A stretch of 34,926 nt of DNA from Lachnoclostridium sp. UBA5890 (GCA_002431395.1 DJEU01000028.1:1-34926); one strand, 5' to 3'. Positions 7,992-16,537 are shown, counted from the stretch's first letter. Notes: generated by a model from the letters alone, not told the origin. Program-made: numbers and translations.

Positions 7992-9071
7992 TCACCTTTT
8001 TACCTTTCCTGATTCAATTTCAAACGTCTTTTGAATATTAATTCCATTTTTTACAAATTCTTCAAGACCCGTGCAGGTAATTATCGTTTGAATACCTTTG
8101 ATATGTTCTAAAAGATAATTTTGCCGGTTTCTATCTAATTCTGACAAAACGTCATCCAATAATAAAATAGGTTTTTCACCTTTTTTTTCTTCTACGATTT
8201 TAATTTCTGTCAATTTCAGCGACAAAGCCGCCGTCCTCTTTTGTCCTCTAGACCCATATTCGCGAAAATCAATCCCTTCGGACAAGAAAGAAAGATCATC
8301 GCGGTGCGGCCCTATATTGGTCGTTCCGGTAAACAGATCCTTTTGCTCCGACATTACGATCTGTGCCGCAAACTCATCTTCCCGGACACTTGGCTCGTAA
8401 CGGAGCGTGATCGTCTCTCTCTGCCCGGTCAGATTTTTATGAATCTCCTGAATATAGTCATTTAATTTATCAATAAAAGATTTTCTGGCGGAAATAACAT
8501 AATTACCATATTTTACTAATTCGCTATTCCATATATCGAGTGTATCCAATAAATCTTTATTTAAACCAATTTGTTTTAACAATTCATTTCGCTGGCGCAA
8601 AACCTGCTTATACTTTGTCAAATGAAACAAATACATCGGATCTAACTGACAAAGTTCCATATCTATAAAATGTCTTCTGGCATCGGGTCCCCGCTCAATG
8701 ATCTCCAGATCTTCCGGCGAAAAAAATACCACATTGCAGATGCCAAGCAGATCCGCTGTCTTTTTGATGGGAACGCCATCGACTGCGATTCCTTTGGCTT
8801 TGTTTCTCTTCAGATGAATGTCCACTTTATGATGAATGCTGCCTTTTAACAGATTCATCCTCAAATGAGCTTCCGGCATATCAAATCGAATCATTTTTTT
8901 ATCTTTACTTCCGCGGTGAGATCTTGATGTCGAGCAAAAATAAATTGCTTCCAGTACATTTGTCTTGCCCTGCGCATTGTCACCATACAAAACATTCGTA
9001 TTTTCATCAAACATAAAACATTCTCTCTCATAATTGCGGAAATTCAATAATTCCAAAGATTCAATTATCAT
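7992..9071 (-). CDS. recF: Recombination mediator RecF
   Basis: The 359-aa SMC-like ATPase helps load RecA at single-strand gaps during repair and restart of stalled replication. It starts with the conserved LELLNFRNYE and has a Walker A motif YGDNAQGKTN (about residues 30-39), the signature region SRGQKRTAALSLKL and a Walker B region ILLLDDVLSELD. It overlaps the S4 gene by four bases (ATGA type) and lies 4 bp before gyrB, within the dnaA-dnaN-recF-gyrBA cluster. Confidence 0.97.
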   Translation of the reverse strand: MIIESLELLNFRNYERECFMFDENTNVLYGDNAQGKTNVLEAIYFCSTSRSHRGSKDKKMIRFDMPEAHLRMNLLKGSIHHKVDIHLKRNKAKGIAVDGVPIKKTADLLGICNVVFFSPEDLEIIERGPDARRHFIDMELCQLDPMYLFHLTKYKQVLRQRNELLKQIGLNKDLLDTLDIWNSELVKYGNYVISARKSFIDKLNDYIQEIHKNLTGQRETITLRYEPSVREDEFAAQIVMSEQKDLFTGTTNIGPHRDDLSFLSEGIDFREYGSRGQKRTAALSLKLTEIKIVEEKKGEKPILLLDDVLSELDRNRQNYLLEHIKGIQTIITCTGLEEFVKNGINIQKTFEIESGKVKR

Positions 9072-9280
9072 ATATGATTTACCTTTACCTGATGTCCTTC
9101 CAACTCAATCACATCTCCCGGACGAACTTTCCGTCCGCGCCGAAGCTCTATTTCACCATTTACCGATACGATTCCTTCTTCAATCATAAATTTGGCGTCC
9201 ACTCCGGAACCAGCCAATCCGGCAAGTTTTAGAGCCTGGCCAAGTTTTATAAAATCGTCTTTTATCGTTATTTCTTCCAT
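9068..9280 (-). CDS. yaaA: S4-domain RNA-binding protein YaaA
   Basis: A 70-aa protein made of one S4 RNA-binding domain: FIKLGQALKLAGLAGSG is followed by VNGEIELRRGRKVRPGD, the canonical S4 fold ending. It is the small protein regularly found between dnaN and recF in Firmicutes (YaaA/RlbA), linked to ribosome assembly. The stop overlaps the recF start by four bases and its ATG lies 12 bp after dnaN, so it is co-translated within the operon. Confidence 0.92.
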   Translation of the reverse strand: MEEITIKDDFIKLGQALKLAGLAGSGVDAKFMIEEGIVSVNGEIELRRGRKVRPGDVIELEGHQVKVNHI

Positions 9281-9292
9281 AATTTGTCTCCT

Positions 9293-10393
9293 TTACTCAA
9301 TCAGATTTACAGGAAGAATCAAATAAATGTATGAATTGTCATCACGGATAAAGCATGGAGCTTTCGCATTAAACAAATACAGATTTACTTCTTCTTCATC
9401 AATTACCCGAAGTACATCAATCAAAAACTTAGGGTCAAATGCGATTCGCAGATCTTTTCCCTCTTTTTCAATCGTAATATTTTCATCCATGGAACCGATC
9501 TTCGTCGTCATTTCCATTTTAATCTCGCTATTTTTTACATTCATAATGACCGGCTTATTTTCTGCTTCACGCAAGAGCAGCGTCGCACGATCGATACATT
9601 CCAAAAGATCTCTCTTGTTTACCGTCACTTTTGTCTCGTAATCATTTGTCAGCATCTGATTGATATTATAGAAATTTCCTTCGATCAGACGAGAAATGAT
9701 GATTGTATTTTCCAATTCAAACAAAACATGGTTTTTTGTGAAATAAATATCTACGTTGTCATCCATTCCACCTGTCAGAATCTTGCTGACCTCGCTCAAT
9801 GTCTTTCCTGGAATGACTGCCTTCATATCATCGTAGGATTCTTTAAGCTGAATCTTACGAATCGACACACGATGAAGGTCAAGGGACGCAATCTTAAATT
9901 CATCTCCATTGATTTCAAACAATTCTCCTGTCAGAATCTTATTGCTCTCATTGTTGGAGATAGAAAAAATTGTCTGACGGATCATTTCCTTCAATGTAAA
10001 CTGTGAAACTGTAATTTTATAACTTTTTTCAATATTGGGAAGCATTGGAAATTCTTCATGATTCTTTCCGGAAAGATTAAATTTTGCCTTTCCACAAAAT
10101 AAAAGAATATTTTCATTGTCATCTGCTTCAAAATATACATCGTTTTCCGGAAGCTTACGGATAATATCAGAAATCATTTTTGCATTAACAAGAATAATTC
10201 CATCTTCTTCTATCTGAGCCGGAAAACGGGTTTCGATACCAAGCTGCATGTCGTTAGTCGTTAATTTGATCTGGTCACCAGCTGCCTCAATGACAACGCA
10301 TTCTAAAATAGGCATCGTCGTTTTACCGGGCACTGCCTTCAATACAATATTAACTGCTTCTGCCATATCAGATTTATTGCATGTGAATTTCAT
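9293..10393 (-). CDS. dnaN: DNA polymerase III sliding clamp (beta subunit)
   Basis: The 366-aa protein has the three-domain beta-clamp layout and normal length. Landmarks are the opening MKFTCNKSDMAEAVNIVLKA, the mid-protein MIRQTIFSISNNE region and the C-terminal YLILPVNL segment, which lines the pocket that binds clamp-binding motifs of partners. It encircles DNA and tethers polymerase III. The gene follows dnaA after a 265-bp gap that carries the origin elements. Confidence 0.97.
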   Translation of the reverse strand: MKFTCNKSDMAEAVNIVLKAVPGKTTMPILECVVIEAAGDQIKLTTNDMQLGIETRFPAQIEEDGIILVNAKMISDIIRKLPENDVYFEADDNENILLFCGKAKFNLSGKNHEEFPMLPNIEKSYKITVSQFTLKEMIRQTIFSISNNESNKILTGELFEINGDEFKIASLDLHRVSIRKIQLKESYDDMKAVIPGKTLSEVSKILTGGMDDNVDIYFTKNHVLFELENTIIISRLIEGNFYNINQMLTNDYETKVTVNKRDLLECIDRATLLLREAENKPVIMNVKNSEIKMEMTTKIGSMDENITIEKEGKDLRIAFDPKFLIDVLRVIDEEEVNLYLFNAKAPCFIRDDNSYIYLILPVNLIE

Positions 10394-10658
10394 AGTTGTG
10401 AATAACCCCTTTCTGGTTAATTTGCTAATAAATATAATATTAATATTTAGTAATAGTAGTAATAGGTGTCGTGTAAAAGTGGAAAAGTAGCTTAAAGTTA
10501 AATGCTATGCTGGTTTGAGTTACTTTATAACTTTCTCATTTAACGTTTATTTTAAGTGAATGGAATGGGAAACTTAAACTTTGTTAAAAAGTTAATTTAA
10601 GTTATCCATGAACTATACTCAAGTTATAAACAGTTAATGTAAAGTTATCCACAAGTTA
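10394..10658. other. Likely oriC unwinding region between dnaA and dnaN
   Basis: No gene fits here. Read on the minus strand, from the dnaA side, there is a perfect DnaA box (TTATCCACA on the plus strand, 10645-10653) and weaker ones, TTATAAACA (10625-10633) and TTATCCATG (10602-10610). Two adjacent degenerate boxes follow (TTTTCCACT 10480-10488, TTTTACACG 10470-10478), then six triplets (TAG TAA TAG TAG TAA TAG on the plus strand, 10448-10465), then an AT-only stretch around 10424-10447. This order of tandem boxes, DnaA-trio and AT-rich DNA matches the Bacillus subtilis incC unwinding element. The assignment is strong by pattern, untested by experiment. Confidence 0.8.
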
Positions 10659-12032
10659 TCAAGGATTGATTTTTTTGATCAGAATATCAATCACTTTTTT
10701 AACAGTAGGGTCTGTGTTTATCAACTCCTCTATTTTCGAGCATCCGTGGATAACTGTCGAATGATCGCGTCCACCTATCTTATCGCCAATTTCGGTTGTG
10801 GATAAGTCTGTTAATTCTTTGCATAAGTACATACAGATCTGTCGTGGATAGGCAATGGTTTTTTGTCTCTTTTTTGAAACAATCGCATCGGATGAGAGTT
10901 GAAAATGTTCGGTTACAATATCAATAATGTATTCTACCGTAATTTCTCTTGCGCTGTCAGGTTTGATCATATCCTTTAATGCGTTTTCTGCAAGTTCCAA
11001 TGTGATTTTTTGGTGGCTTAATGTAGAAAAGTATTGTACTTTCTTAAAGGCACCTTCCAGTTCACGTACACTGGAGCGTATATTGGTAGCGATGAAACGG
11101 AGTACTTCTTCATCGACTTGTATTGACTCTTTTTCTTTAAAATTATTTAAAATTGCCATACTAGTTTCGTAATCCGGCGGTTGAATGTCAACCAAAAGTC
11201 CGGAACTGAAACGGGTTCGATAACGGTCATCCAATTCAGGCATATCTCTCGGCGGTTTATCACTCGAGATAACAATTTGCTTATTTAATTGGAAGAGAGT
11301 CTCAAATGTGTTAAAAAATTCAAGTTGTGAGCTTTCTTTTCCTATAATAAACTGGATATCGTCAATCAGCAGGACATCGACACTTCGAAATTTTTTACGA
11401 AGGTTTGTGGTCGCTGAGTTATCGTGGCTTACTTTATTGGAACGAATGGCTTCAATTACCTGATTGGTAAAATCCTCACTGGTAATATAAAGAACCTTTA
11501 ATTCCGGGTGATGCTCGATAATGTGTCTCGCAATGGAATGCATCAGGTGGGTTTTTCCAAGACCTGGGTTTCCGTAAAGGAAAAGCGGATTGTAAACATG
11601 CAGTGTAGGATTTTCTGCTACATTGAGTGCTGCTGCATATGCCATCGCATTGCTTTGACTGGTTACAAAGGTTTCAAACGAATGACCTTGACTCAGATAA
11701 GGATACTTATCGATCAATGACTGTTCTTTTTCTTCATTTAAATAGGAAGAAACACTATCATCTTTTTTATAAACGAAGTTGATCTGGGCGATTTCTTCAC
11801 CTTCAATGATGCTTTCAACCGCAACACGGATATCAAAATAGTAACGTTCTGTCAATGCTTTGTAGCAATCCCCCTGCTGTGACATGTCAATTTGCAATGT
11901 CAATATATTATTTTCATAAGAAATTGCTTCCAGTGGTTCGATAAAAGTTCGTATCGCAGGACCGGAAATAGAACTATTATCCTTTAGATACGCGATAATT
12001 TCGCCCCAGCGGGATTTTATCTCATTTTCCAT
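10659..12032 (-). CDS. dnaA: Chromosomal replication initiator DnaA
   Basis: The 457-aa AAA+ initiator binds DnaA boxes and melts oriC. Domains in order are the N-terminal interaction domain (about 1-80), a linker, the ATPase with Walker A GNPGLGKTHLM (about residue 155) and Walker B LLIDDIQF (about 222), sensor/arginine-finger segments including DDRYRTRFSSG, and the DNA-binding domain with the signature GGRDHSTVIHG (about 425). The ribosome site AGGTAGG lies just upstream of the ATG. The promoter is at 12088-12116. This gene anchors the identification of the origin region. Confidence 0.98.
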   Translation of the reverse strand: MENEIKSRWGEIIAYLKDNSSISGPAIRTFIEPLEAISYENNILTLQIDMSQQGDCYKALTERYYFDIRVAVESIIEGEEIAQINFVYKKDDSVSSYLNEEKEQSLIDKYPYLSQGHSFETFVTSQSNAMAYAAALNVAENPTLHVYNPLFLYGNPGLGKTHLMHSIARHIIEHHPELKVLYITSEDFTNQVIEAIRSNKVSHDNSATTNLRKKFRSVDVLLIDDIQFIIGKESSQLEFFNTFETLFQLNKQIVISSDKPPRDMPELDDRYRTRFSSGLLVDIQPPDYETSMAILNNFKEKESIQVDEEVLRFIATNIRSSVRELEGAFKKVQYFSTLSHQKITLELAENALKDMIKPDSAREITVEYIIDIVTEHFQLSSDAIVSKKRQKTIAYPRQICMYLCKELTDLSTTEIGDKIGGRDHSTVIHGCSKIEELINTDPTVKKVIDILIKKINP

Positions 12033-12087
12033 AAAAAAACCTACCTAACTAAAAAAAATCAAAATAAGGGTATAAACATACAAATAT

Positions 12088-12116
12088 ATTGTACATCATA
12101 TATGTTTTTTTTTCAA
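12088..12116 (-). promoter_or_regulatory. Promoter of the dnaA operon
   Basis: On the minus strand TTGAAA (12111-12116), an exact 17-bp spacer and TACAAT (12088-12093) give a good sigma-A promoter, with an expected start about 50 bases before dnaA. It diverges from the rpmH promoter; the two occupy the 226-bp dnaA-rpmH gap, which is otherwise AT-rich. Confidence 0.65.
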
Positions 12117-12156
12117 TGAAATATTTACAAAAAAACAACTTTCTTTCATTATTTGC

Positions 12157-12185
12157 TTGACTATTCGACGATTCAATACTATAAT
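12157..12185 (+). promoter_or_regulatory. Promoter of rpmH, with downstream DnaA box
   Basis: TTGACT (12157-12162), a 17-bp spacer and a perfect TATAAT (12180-12185) form a strong promoter. A one-mismatch DnaA box, TTATCCACT, lies at 12202-12210 in the early transcribed leader, so DnaA could influence rpmH transcription or use this as an origin-side site. A strong ribosome site, AAGGAGG, follows before rpmH. Confidence 0.75.
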
Positions 12186-12258
12186 TAGGCTTGATACGGA
12201 TTTATCCACTCATTTTTATGAGGATATAAGGTTATAGAGAGAAGGAGGTGTATCGAAT

Positions 12259-12393
12259 ATGAAGATGACATTTCAGCCAAAAAAGAAATCTAGATCTAGA
12301 GTTCATGGTTTTCGTAAAAGAATGAGTACTTCTAACGGAAGAAAGGTTCTTTCCAGAAGAAGAGCAAAAGGAAGAAAAAAATTGTCCGCTTAA
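12259..12393 (+). CDS. rpmH: Ribosomal protein L34
   Basis: This 44-aa highly basic protein begins MKMTFQPKKKSR and contains the invariant HGFRKRMST and GRKVL segments, ending AKGRKKLSA. It is a structural protein of the large ribosomal subunit. It is the first gene of the plus-strand half of the origin region, has an AAGGAGG ribosome site 8 nt upstream, and is followed by a hairpin that probably reduces read-through into rnpA. Confidence 0.97.
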   Translation: MKMTFQPKKKSRSRVHGFRKRMSTSNGRKVLSRRRAKGRKKLSA

Positions 12394-12425
12394 TATGTAT
12401 TATGCATAGCATGGCAGGATTGTGC

Positions 12426-12456
12426 AAAGTCACATGAATGTGTGACTTTTCTTCTT
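12426..12456 (+). terminator. Intrinsic terminator/attenuator after rpmH
   Basis: A 9-bp perfect stem (12426-12434 with 12441-12449), a 6-nt loop and a T-rich tail follow rpmH. In many Firmicutes rpmH is made in excess of rnpA, and a leaky terminator at this position would do that. A second perfect hairpin, GATACAGG-TTTT-CCTGTATC (12482-12501), precedes the rnpA ribosome site and may be a processing site. Confidence 0.65.
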
Positions 12457-12526
12457 TTTCTTTTCATCGTTGTATCTATAGGATACAGGTTTTCCTGTAT
12501 CACTTGAATGTATGAGGATATGGACA

Positions 12527-12853
12527 GTGTTTGAAAAGTTAGGAAAAAACTCAGAATTTAAAAAGGTTTACAAGTTTGGTAAATCGAAAGCAAATCGGTA
12601 CCTGGTGATGATTTTGGTCGAAAGGGAGAGTGGTCCCAACCGTTATGGATTTTCTGTCAGTAAGAAAGTCGGAAATAGCGTTGTGCGTCATAGGATCACC
12701 AGGTTACTTCGTGAATCCGTTCGAACGAATGACGCAAAATTAAAGAAAAGTTATAATGTTGTTATCGTTGCCAGAAACACGGCAAAAGGTAGAAGTTTTC
12801 AAGAAATCGAGAGTGCGTTTTTACACTTGTGTCGATTACATGGTATAATGTAG
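12527..12853 (+). CDS. rnpA: Ribonuclease P protein component
   Basis: The protein subunit of RNase P, which removes 5' leaders from tRNA precursors together with the RNA subunit encoded elsewhere. It is about 108 aa and highly basic. Family marks are LGKNSEFKKVYKFGKS, YGFSVSKKVGNSVVRHRITRLLRE (the RNR-like RNA-binding signature) and the late VVIVARNTA. The GTG at 12527 is preferred as start because GAGGA lies 8 nt before it; an in-frame ATG at 12512 lacks a ribosome site. Confidence 0.93.
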   Translation: MFEKLGKNSEFKKVYKFGKSKANRYLVMILVERESGPNRYGFSVSKKVGNSVVRHRITRLLRESVRTNDAKLKKSYNVVIVARNTAKGRSFQEIESAFLHLCRLHGIM

Positions 12854-12895
12854 TGTGCGGATGCACACGCAGGTCATCAAACTTTGTTTGGTGAC
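12853..12895 (+). other. Tandem hairpins between rnpA and yidD
   Basis: Two strong stems lie back to back: GTGTGC-GGAT-GCACAC (12853-12868) and a 10-bp stem GTCATCAAAC/GTTTGGTGAC (12873-12895, one G-U pair, three-base loop). The first begins at the last base of the rnpA stop. There is no T tract, so these are more likely RNA processing or stability elements than a terminator. The sequence overlaps a 30-nt motif also found before mnmE and agrD. Confidence 0.5.
12857..12886 (+). repeat. 30-nt leader motif, copy 1 (before yidD)
   Basis: This shares 17 of 30 positions identically with copies at 15097-15126 and 33819-33848; nearly all other positions agree in two of three. The core is CAGKTCATYRA. 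It ends 24 nt before the yidD start. Confidence 0.4.
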
Positions 12896-12910
12896 AGAAG
12901 GTATAATGTC

Positions 12911-13123
12911 ATGAAAAAGATTTTATTATTTTTACTACGTATTTATCAGAGATTCATTTCACCTTTAAAGCCTACGCCAACGTGTATCTATACGCCATGT
13001 TGCTCCGAATATGCCAGACAGGCAATTACAAAATACGGTGCATGCAAGGGTGGTTTTTTGGCTTTGAAACGAATTTTAAGATGTCATCCTTTTCACAAGG
13101 GTGGCTATGATCCAGTTCCGTAA
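12911..13123 (+). CDS. yidD: Membrane protein insertion efficiency factor YidD
   Basis: The 70-aa protein starts MKKILLFLLRIYQRFISP, an amphipathic membrane-associated helix, and contains the family core TPTCIYTPCCSEYARQAI and CHPFHKGGYDPVP. YidD assists YidC and Sec in inserting membrane proteins. The usual motif is C-R-F-x-P-T-C-S; here it is C-I-Y-T-P-C-C-S, an extra cysteine. The upstream in-frame ATG at 12884 lies inside the hairpin region and lacks a ribosome site, so 12911 is preferred. It sits 32 bp before yidC, the normal order. Confidence 0.93.
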   Translation: MKKILLFLLRIYQRFISPLKPTPTCIYTPCCSEYARQAITKYGACKGGFLALKRILRCHPFHKGGYDPVP

Positions 13124-13155
13124 AATAGCGATATCAGTTAGTGGAGGTTAGTGAA

Positions 13156-14139
13156 TTGAGTTATTTATATCAATTTTTAGGTTGGATATTAGAAGGGATT
13201 GACTGGGTAGTATTTCATACCCTTGGTATTCATAATGTAGGTATATGTATTATTTTATTTACATTTATTGTATATTTAATTATGTTCCCTTTGAATGCAA
13301 AACAGCAAAAATCATCTCGTTTGATGACGAAGATCAATCCGGAGATTCTTGCGATTCAGGAAAAATACAAAGGTAAAAAAGATAATGAATCGATGATGAG
13401 ACAGCAGGCAGAGACTCAGGAGATATATAACAAATACGGAGTTAGTCCGTTTGGTGGATGTCTTCCTTTGATCATTTCTATGCCAATCATCTTTGCTCTT
13501 TACGGAGTAATCCGTGAAGTTACGAAGTATGCACCTAGTCTGGAAGGAGCGACAGGTTTTTTGGGTCTGGATCTTTCCCAGACTCCAACACAGTATTCTT
13601 CTACGACAAAATGGGCGTATTTGATTCCTGTGCTGGCTGTCGTATTTCAGTTTTTGAATTCTCAGATTCTTCAGGCGAAGAATAAGAATGATAAAGGAAA
13701 GAAAAATGCCCAGCAAGACAGCATGCAGCAAAGTATGAAAATGATGAATTACTTCATGCCTTTGATGTCCGGATTTTTTGCCTTGAGTTTTTCAATGGGT
13801 ATTGGTTTATACTGGATTGCCGCTTCTATCTTCCGAATTGGACAGACTCTTATCATCAACCATCAGGTAGATAAGATTTCTTTGGACGAGCTGATTGAAA
13901 AGAACAAAGATAAGGCAGCGAAAAAAGCAAATAAGCGGAAACAGATGAATGAGCAGATGGAAATGTATGCGAAGCAGAGGACAAGCTCCATTAAGACGGC
14001 TGCAAGTTATCAGAATAAGGCAGCGACAGACGAAAAAGATGTGAAGAAGCCGTCGTACACTACGAATACAAATTATGAGAAGGGCAGCATTGGTTCTTAT
14101 GCCCATATGCTGGATGGAGACAGAGAAAAAGATAAATAA
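13156..14139 (+). CDS. yidC: Membrane protein insertase YidC/OxaA
   Basis: The roughly 327-aa Oxa1-family insertase places proteins into the membrane alone or with SecYEG. It has an N-terminal membrane helix, the segment FTFIVYLIMFPLNAKQQKSS, a positively charged cytosolic coiled hairpin (about residues 60-95), and further helices around PFGGCLPLIISMPIIFALYG, a middle helix and YFMPLMSGFFALSFSMGIGLYW. The C-terminus is long, basic and soluble, as is common where it contacts ribosomes. A lipobox is not evident. The TTG at 13156 is preferred because GGAGG lies 8 nt upstream; a GTG at 13141 is the alternative. Confidence 0.95.
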   Translation: MSYLYQFLGWILEGIDWVVFHTLGIHNVGICIILFTFIVYLIMFPLNAKQQKSSRLMTKINPEILAIQEKYKGKKDNESMMRQQAETQEIYNKYGVSPFGGCLPLIISMPIIFALYGVIREVTKYAPSLEGATGFLGLDLSQTPTQYSSTTKWAYLIPVLAVVFQFLNSQILQAKNKNDKGKKNAQQDSMQQSMKMMNYFMPLMSGFFALSFSMGIGLYWIAASIFRIGQTLIINHQVDKISLDELIEKNKDKAAKKANKRKQMNEQMEMYAKQRTSSIKTAASYQNKAATDEKDVKKPSYTTNTNYEKGSIGSYAHMLDGDREKDK

Positions 14140-14173
14140 TGGATTGTCTTTTATGTGATTGGAGGAATTGATT

Positions 14174-15019
14174 ATGTCAAATTGGCAGGAATTTTCAGCG
14201 AAAACAGTTGATGAAGCTTTGACGGAAGCGTTAATTAAATTAGAAACAACAAGTGATCAGATTGAATATGAAGTATTGGAAAAAGAAACTACTGGTTTAC
14301 TCGGATTGTTTAGTAAACCAGCCCGCATTCGTGTTTGTAAAAAAGAAGATGTTCAGGATATTGTAAAAGATTTTCTGAAACGTCTGTTTGAAAATATGCA
14401 CTTAAATGTAGAAGTAGATATGAAGTATGATGAAGAAGAAAAAGTTATCTATATTGATCTGAAGGGCGACGAAATGGGTCTTTTGATCGGAAAACGTGGA
14501 CAGACTTTGGATTCTATCCAGTATCTTACTTCTTTGGTTGCTAACAAAAACCGTGAAGAATATATTAAGATTAAGATGGATACAGAAAATTACCGTGAGC
14601 GTCGTAAAGTAACGATCGAGAATCTTGCAAAAAATATTGCAATCAAGGTTAAGAAGACAAGACGTCCGGCTACTTTGGAGCCAATGAATCCATATGAGAG
14701 ACGTTTGATTCATGCAGCACTTCAAGATGACAAATATGTAGAAACTTACAGTGAAGGAGAAGAACCTTTCCGTAAGGTTATTGTAAATGTTTCGAAAGAA
14801 TATGCGAGCATGCCGCCTCGCCGCAATAATAATTATCGTAAGAAAAATGGTTATAATGGAAACGGCGGACGCGGAGGACGCAAACCATATAATAAATCTT
14901 ATGGTAATAAAAAGCCATATGGTAAATCTTCCTATAATAAATCTTACAACCGCAATAATTCATATCGTAACCAGAGCAATTTTGGTTCGGATGATAATGC
15001 CGGAAAAAAAGAAGATTAA
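14174..15019 (+). CDS. jag: RNA-binding protein Jag/KhpB (KH-R3H) with basic Asn/Tyr-rich tail
   Basis: The 281-aa protein has an N-terminal Jag domain (SAKTVDEALTEAL, about 6-18, to the LLGLFSKPARI motif), a type II KH domain with LLIGKRGQTLDSIQYL (about 103-118) and an R3H domain (MNPYERRLIHAAL, about 175-187). Its tail from about residue 213 is a disordered run of Arg, Asn, Gly, Tyr and Lys with repeated PYNKSYGN/KPYGKSSYNKSY units, not present in short Jag proteins. KhpB partners KhpA in RNA binding and cell elongation control in Firmicutes. ATG 14174 has GGAGG 8 nt upstream. It ends the rpmH-to-jag group, followed by a terminator. Confidence 0.93.
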   Translation: MSNWQEFSAKTVDEALTEALIKLETTSDQIEYEVLEKETTGLLGLFSKPARIRVCKKEDVQDIVKDFLKRLFENMHLNVEVDMKYDEEEKVIYIDLKGDEMGLLIGKRGQTLDSIQYLTSLVANKNREEYIKIKMDTENYRERRKVTIENLAKNIAIKVKKTRRPATLEPMNPYERRLIHAALQDDKYVETYSEGEEPFRKVIVNVSKEYASMPPRRNNNYRKKNGYNGNGGRGGRKPYNKSYGNKKPYGKSSYNKSYNRNNSYRNQSNFGSDDNAGKKED

Positions 15020-15035
15020 TATGAATCAAAAGAGT

Positions 15036-15065
15036 TGGGCTGAATCTCAGGATTCAGCCTTTTTA
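15036..15065 (+). terminator. Rho-independent terminator after jag
   Basis: A 9-bp perfect stem GGCTGAATC/GATTCAGCC with TCAG loop is followed by six Ts. It separates the jag transcript from mnmE. Confidence 0.85.
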
Positions 15066-15096
15066 GCCTTATTGATATTAGAGTAAAAGGAAGCAT

Positions 15097-15126
15097 GCTC
15101 ATACATGCGCAGGTCATTAAGTTTAG
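15097..15126 (+). repeat. 30-nt leader motif, copy 2 (before mnmE)
   Basis: This matches copies before yidD and agrD, with core GCGCAGGTCATTAAGTTTAG. It is preceded by a small hairpin GCATG-CTCATA-CATGC (15093-15108), paralleling the hairpin before yidD. It ends 13 nt before the mnmE start. Confidence 0.4.
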
Positions 15127-15139
15127 AAAGGGATGTTTT

Positions 15140-16519
15140 ATGTTTTACGAAGATACCATCGCTGCGATTGCGACTGCCTCTGTAAATGGTGGAGTAAGTA
15201 TCATCCGAATCAGTGGTGAGAATGCAGTCGAAGTTGCTGACAGTTGTCTGAAATTAAAAAATAAAACTTTGGCAGAAGCAAAAAGCCATACAATTCATTA
15301 TGGTTATGTGATAGATGAAGAGGGACAGAAAATAGATGAAGTTCTTGTATTATTAATGCTTACACCAAACAGTTATACAAGAGAAGATGTTGTCGAAATC
15401 CAGTGTCATGGAGGAGCTTTTGTATGTCAGACAATCCTTGATCTTATATTAAAAAAAGAGGGTGTCCGGATTGCAGAACCGGGTGAATTTACGAAACGTG
15501 CTTTTTTGAATGGAAGAATAGATTTGTCTCAGGCTGAGGCAGTTATGGATCTGATCGAATCGAAAAGTAAATATGCGTTGGAAAGTTCGGTTTCCCAGTT
15601 AAGTGGAATCGTCAAACAGAAGATTCAGAAAATACGGGATATTATCATGGATGATGTTGCGTATATTGAGGCTGCGCTGGATGACCCGGAACATATCTCA
15701 CTTGATCTGTTTGAAAAAGATTTTTTAAATCATATTACGAGTTCGATTTCCGAACTTGGAAAAATGAAAAGCAATTATGATAATGGACGGTTGATTTATG
15801 AAGGAATTCAGACGGCAATTATTGGAAAGCCAAATGTAGGAAAATCATCTTTTTTAAATACAATGCTTGGAACAGAGCGCGCTATCGTGACAAATGTGCC
15901 CGGTACGACAAGAGATACATTGGAAGAAAATGTTAGAATTGGTGATGTATTTTTACACTTAATTGATACTGCCGGAATACATGAAACAGAAGATGAAGTT
16001 GAAAAAATAGGAATTGAAAAAGCGAGAGAACAGCTGAAACACTGTGACTTCTGCATTTTAATATTAGACCGTTCACGTGAAATAGAAGAAGAAGATAAGA
16101 TTCTTTTAAAAGAAATTGAGTCGAAAAAAGCAGTTATTTTATATAATAAATCTGATCTTGAAAATGCGTTTTCTATTGATGAAATAGAAAATATGACAAC
16201 GAAAAAAATCATTTCTTTTTCTGCAAAAACAGGAGAAGGATTGGATGAATTGCAGCAGTATATCACGCATCAGTTTTTTCAAAATGAAATTTCATTTAAT
16301 CAGGAAATATATCTTTCAAATGAAAGACAAAAGCAGGCAGTGTCGGAAGCATATGAAAGTCTTCTTTGTGTAAAAGAAAGTTATGATATCGGAGTAGGAG
16401 AAGACTTTTATACCATTGATATGATGAATGCTTATGAGCAGCTTGGAAGTATTATCGGTGAAACCGTGGATGATGATCTGGTAGATACGATTTTCAAAAA
16501 ATTCTGCATGGGTAAATGA
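15140..16519 (+). CDS. mnmE: tRNA modification GTPase MnmE
   Basis: The 459-aa protein has an N-terminal tetrahydrofolate-binding domain (EDTIAAIATASVNGGVSIIRISG), a helical domain and an inserted G domain with G1 GKPNVGKSS (about 230), G3 DTAG and G4 NKSD. It ends in the conserved cysteine motif CMGK needed for catalysis. With MnmG it makes the 5-carboxymethylaminomethyl modification on wobble U34 of several tRNAs. It lies 18 bp before mnmG. ATG 15140 has AAAGGGA just upstream; earlier in-frame ATGs lie in the leader motif. Confidence 0.97.
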   Translation: MFYEDTIAAIATASVNGGVSIIRISGENAVEVADSCLKLKNKTLAEAKSHTIHYGYVIDEEGQKIDEVLVLLMLTPNSYTREDVVEIQCHGGAFVCQTILDLILKKEGVRIAEPGEFTKRAFLNGRIDLSQAEAVMDLIESKSKYALESSVSQLSGIVKQKIQKIRDIIMDDVAYIEAALDDPEHISLDLFEKDFLNHITSSISELGKMKSNYDNGRLIYEGIQTAIIGKPNVGKSSFLNTMLGTERAIVTNVPGTTRDTLEENVRIGDVFLHLIDTAGIHETEDEVEKIGIEKAREQLKHCDFCILILDRSREIEEEDKILLKEIESKKAVILYNKSDLENAFSIDEIENMTTKKIISFSAKTGEGLDELQQYITHQFFQNEISFNQEIYLSNERQKQAVSEAYESLLCVKESYDIGVGEDFYTIDMMNAYEQLGSIIGETVDDDLVDTIFKKFCMGK

Positions 16520-16537
16520 GAAAGGTTTGAGGATACT

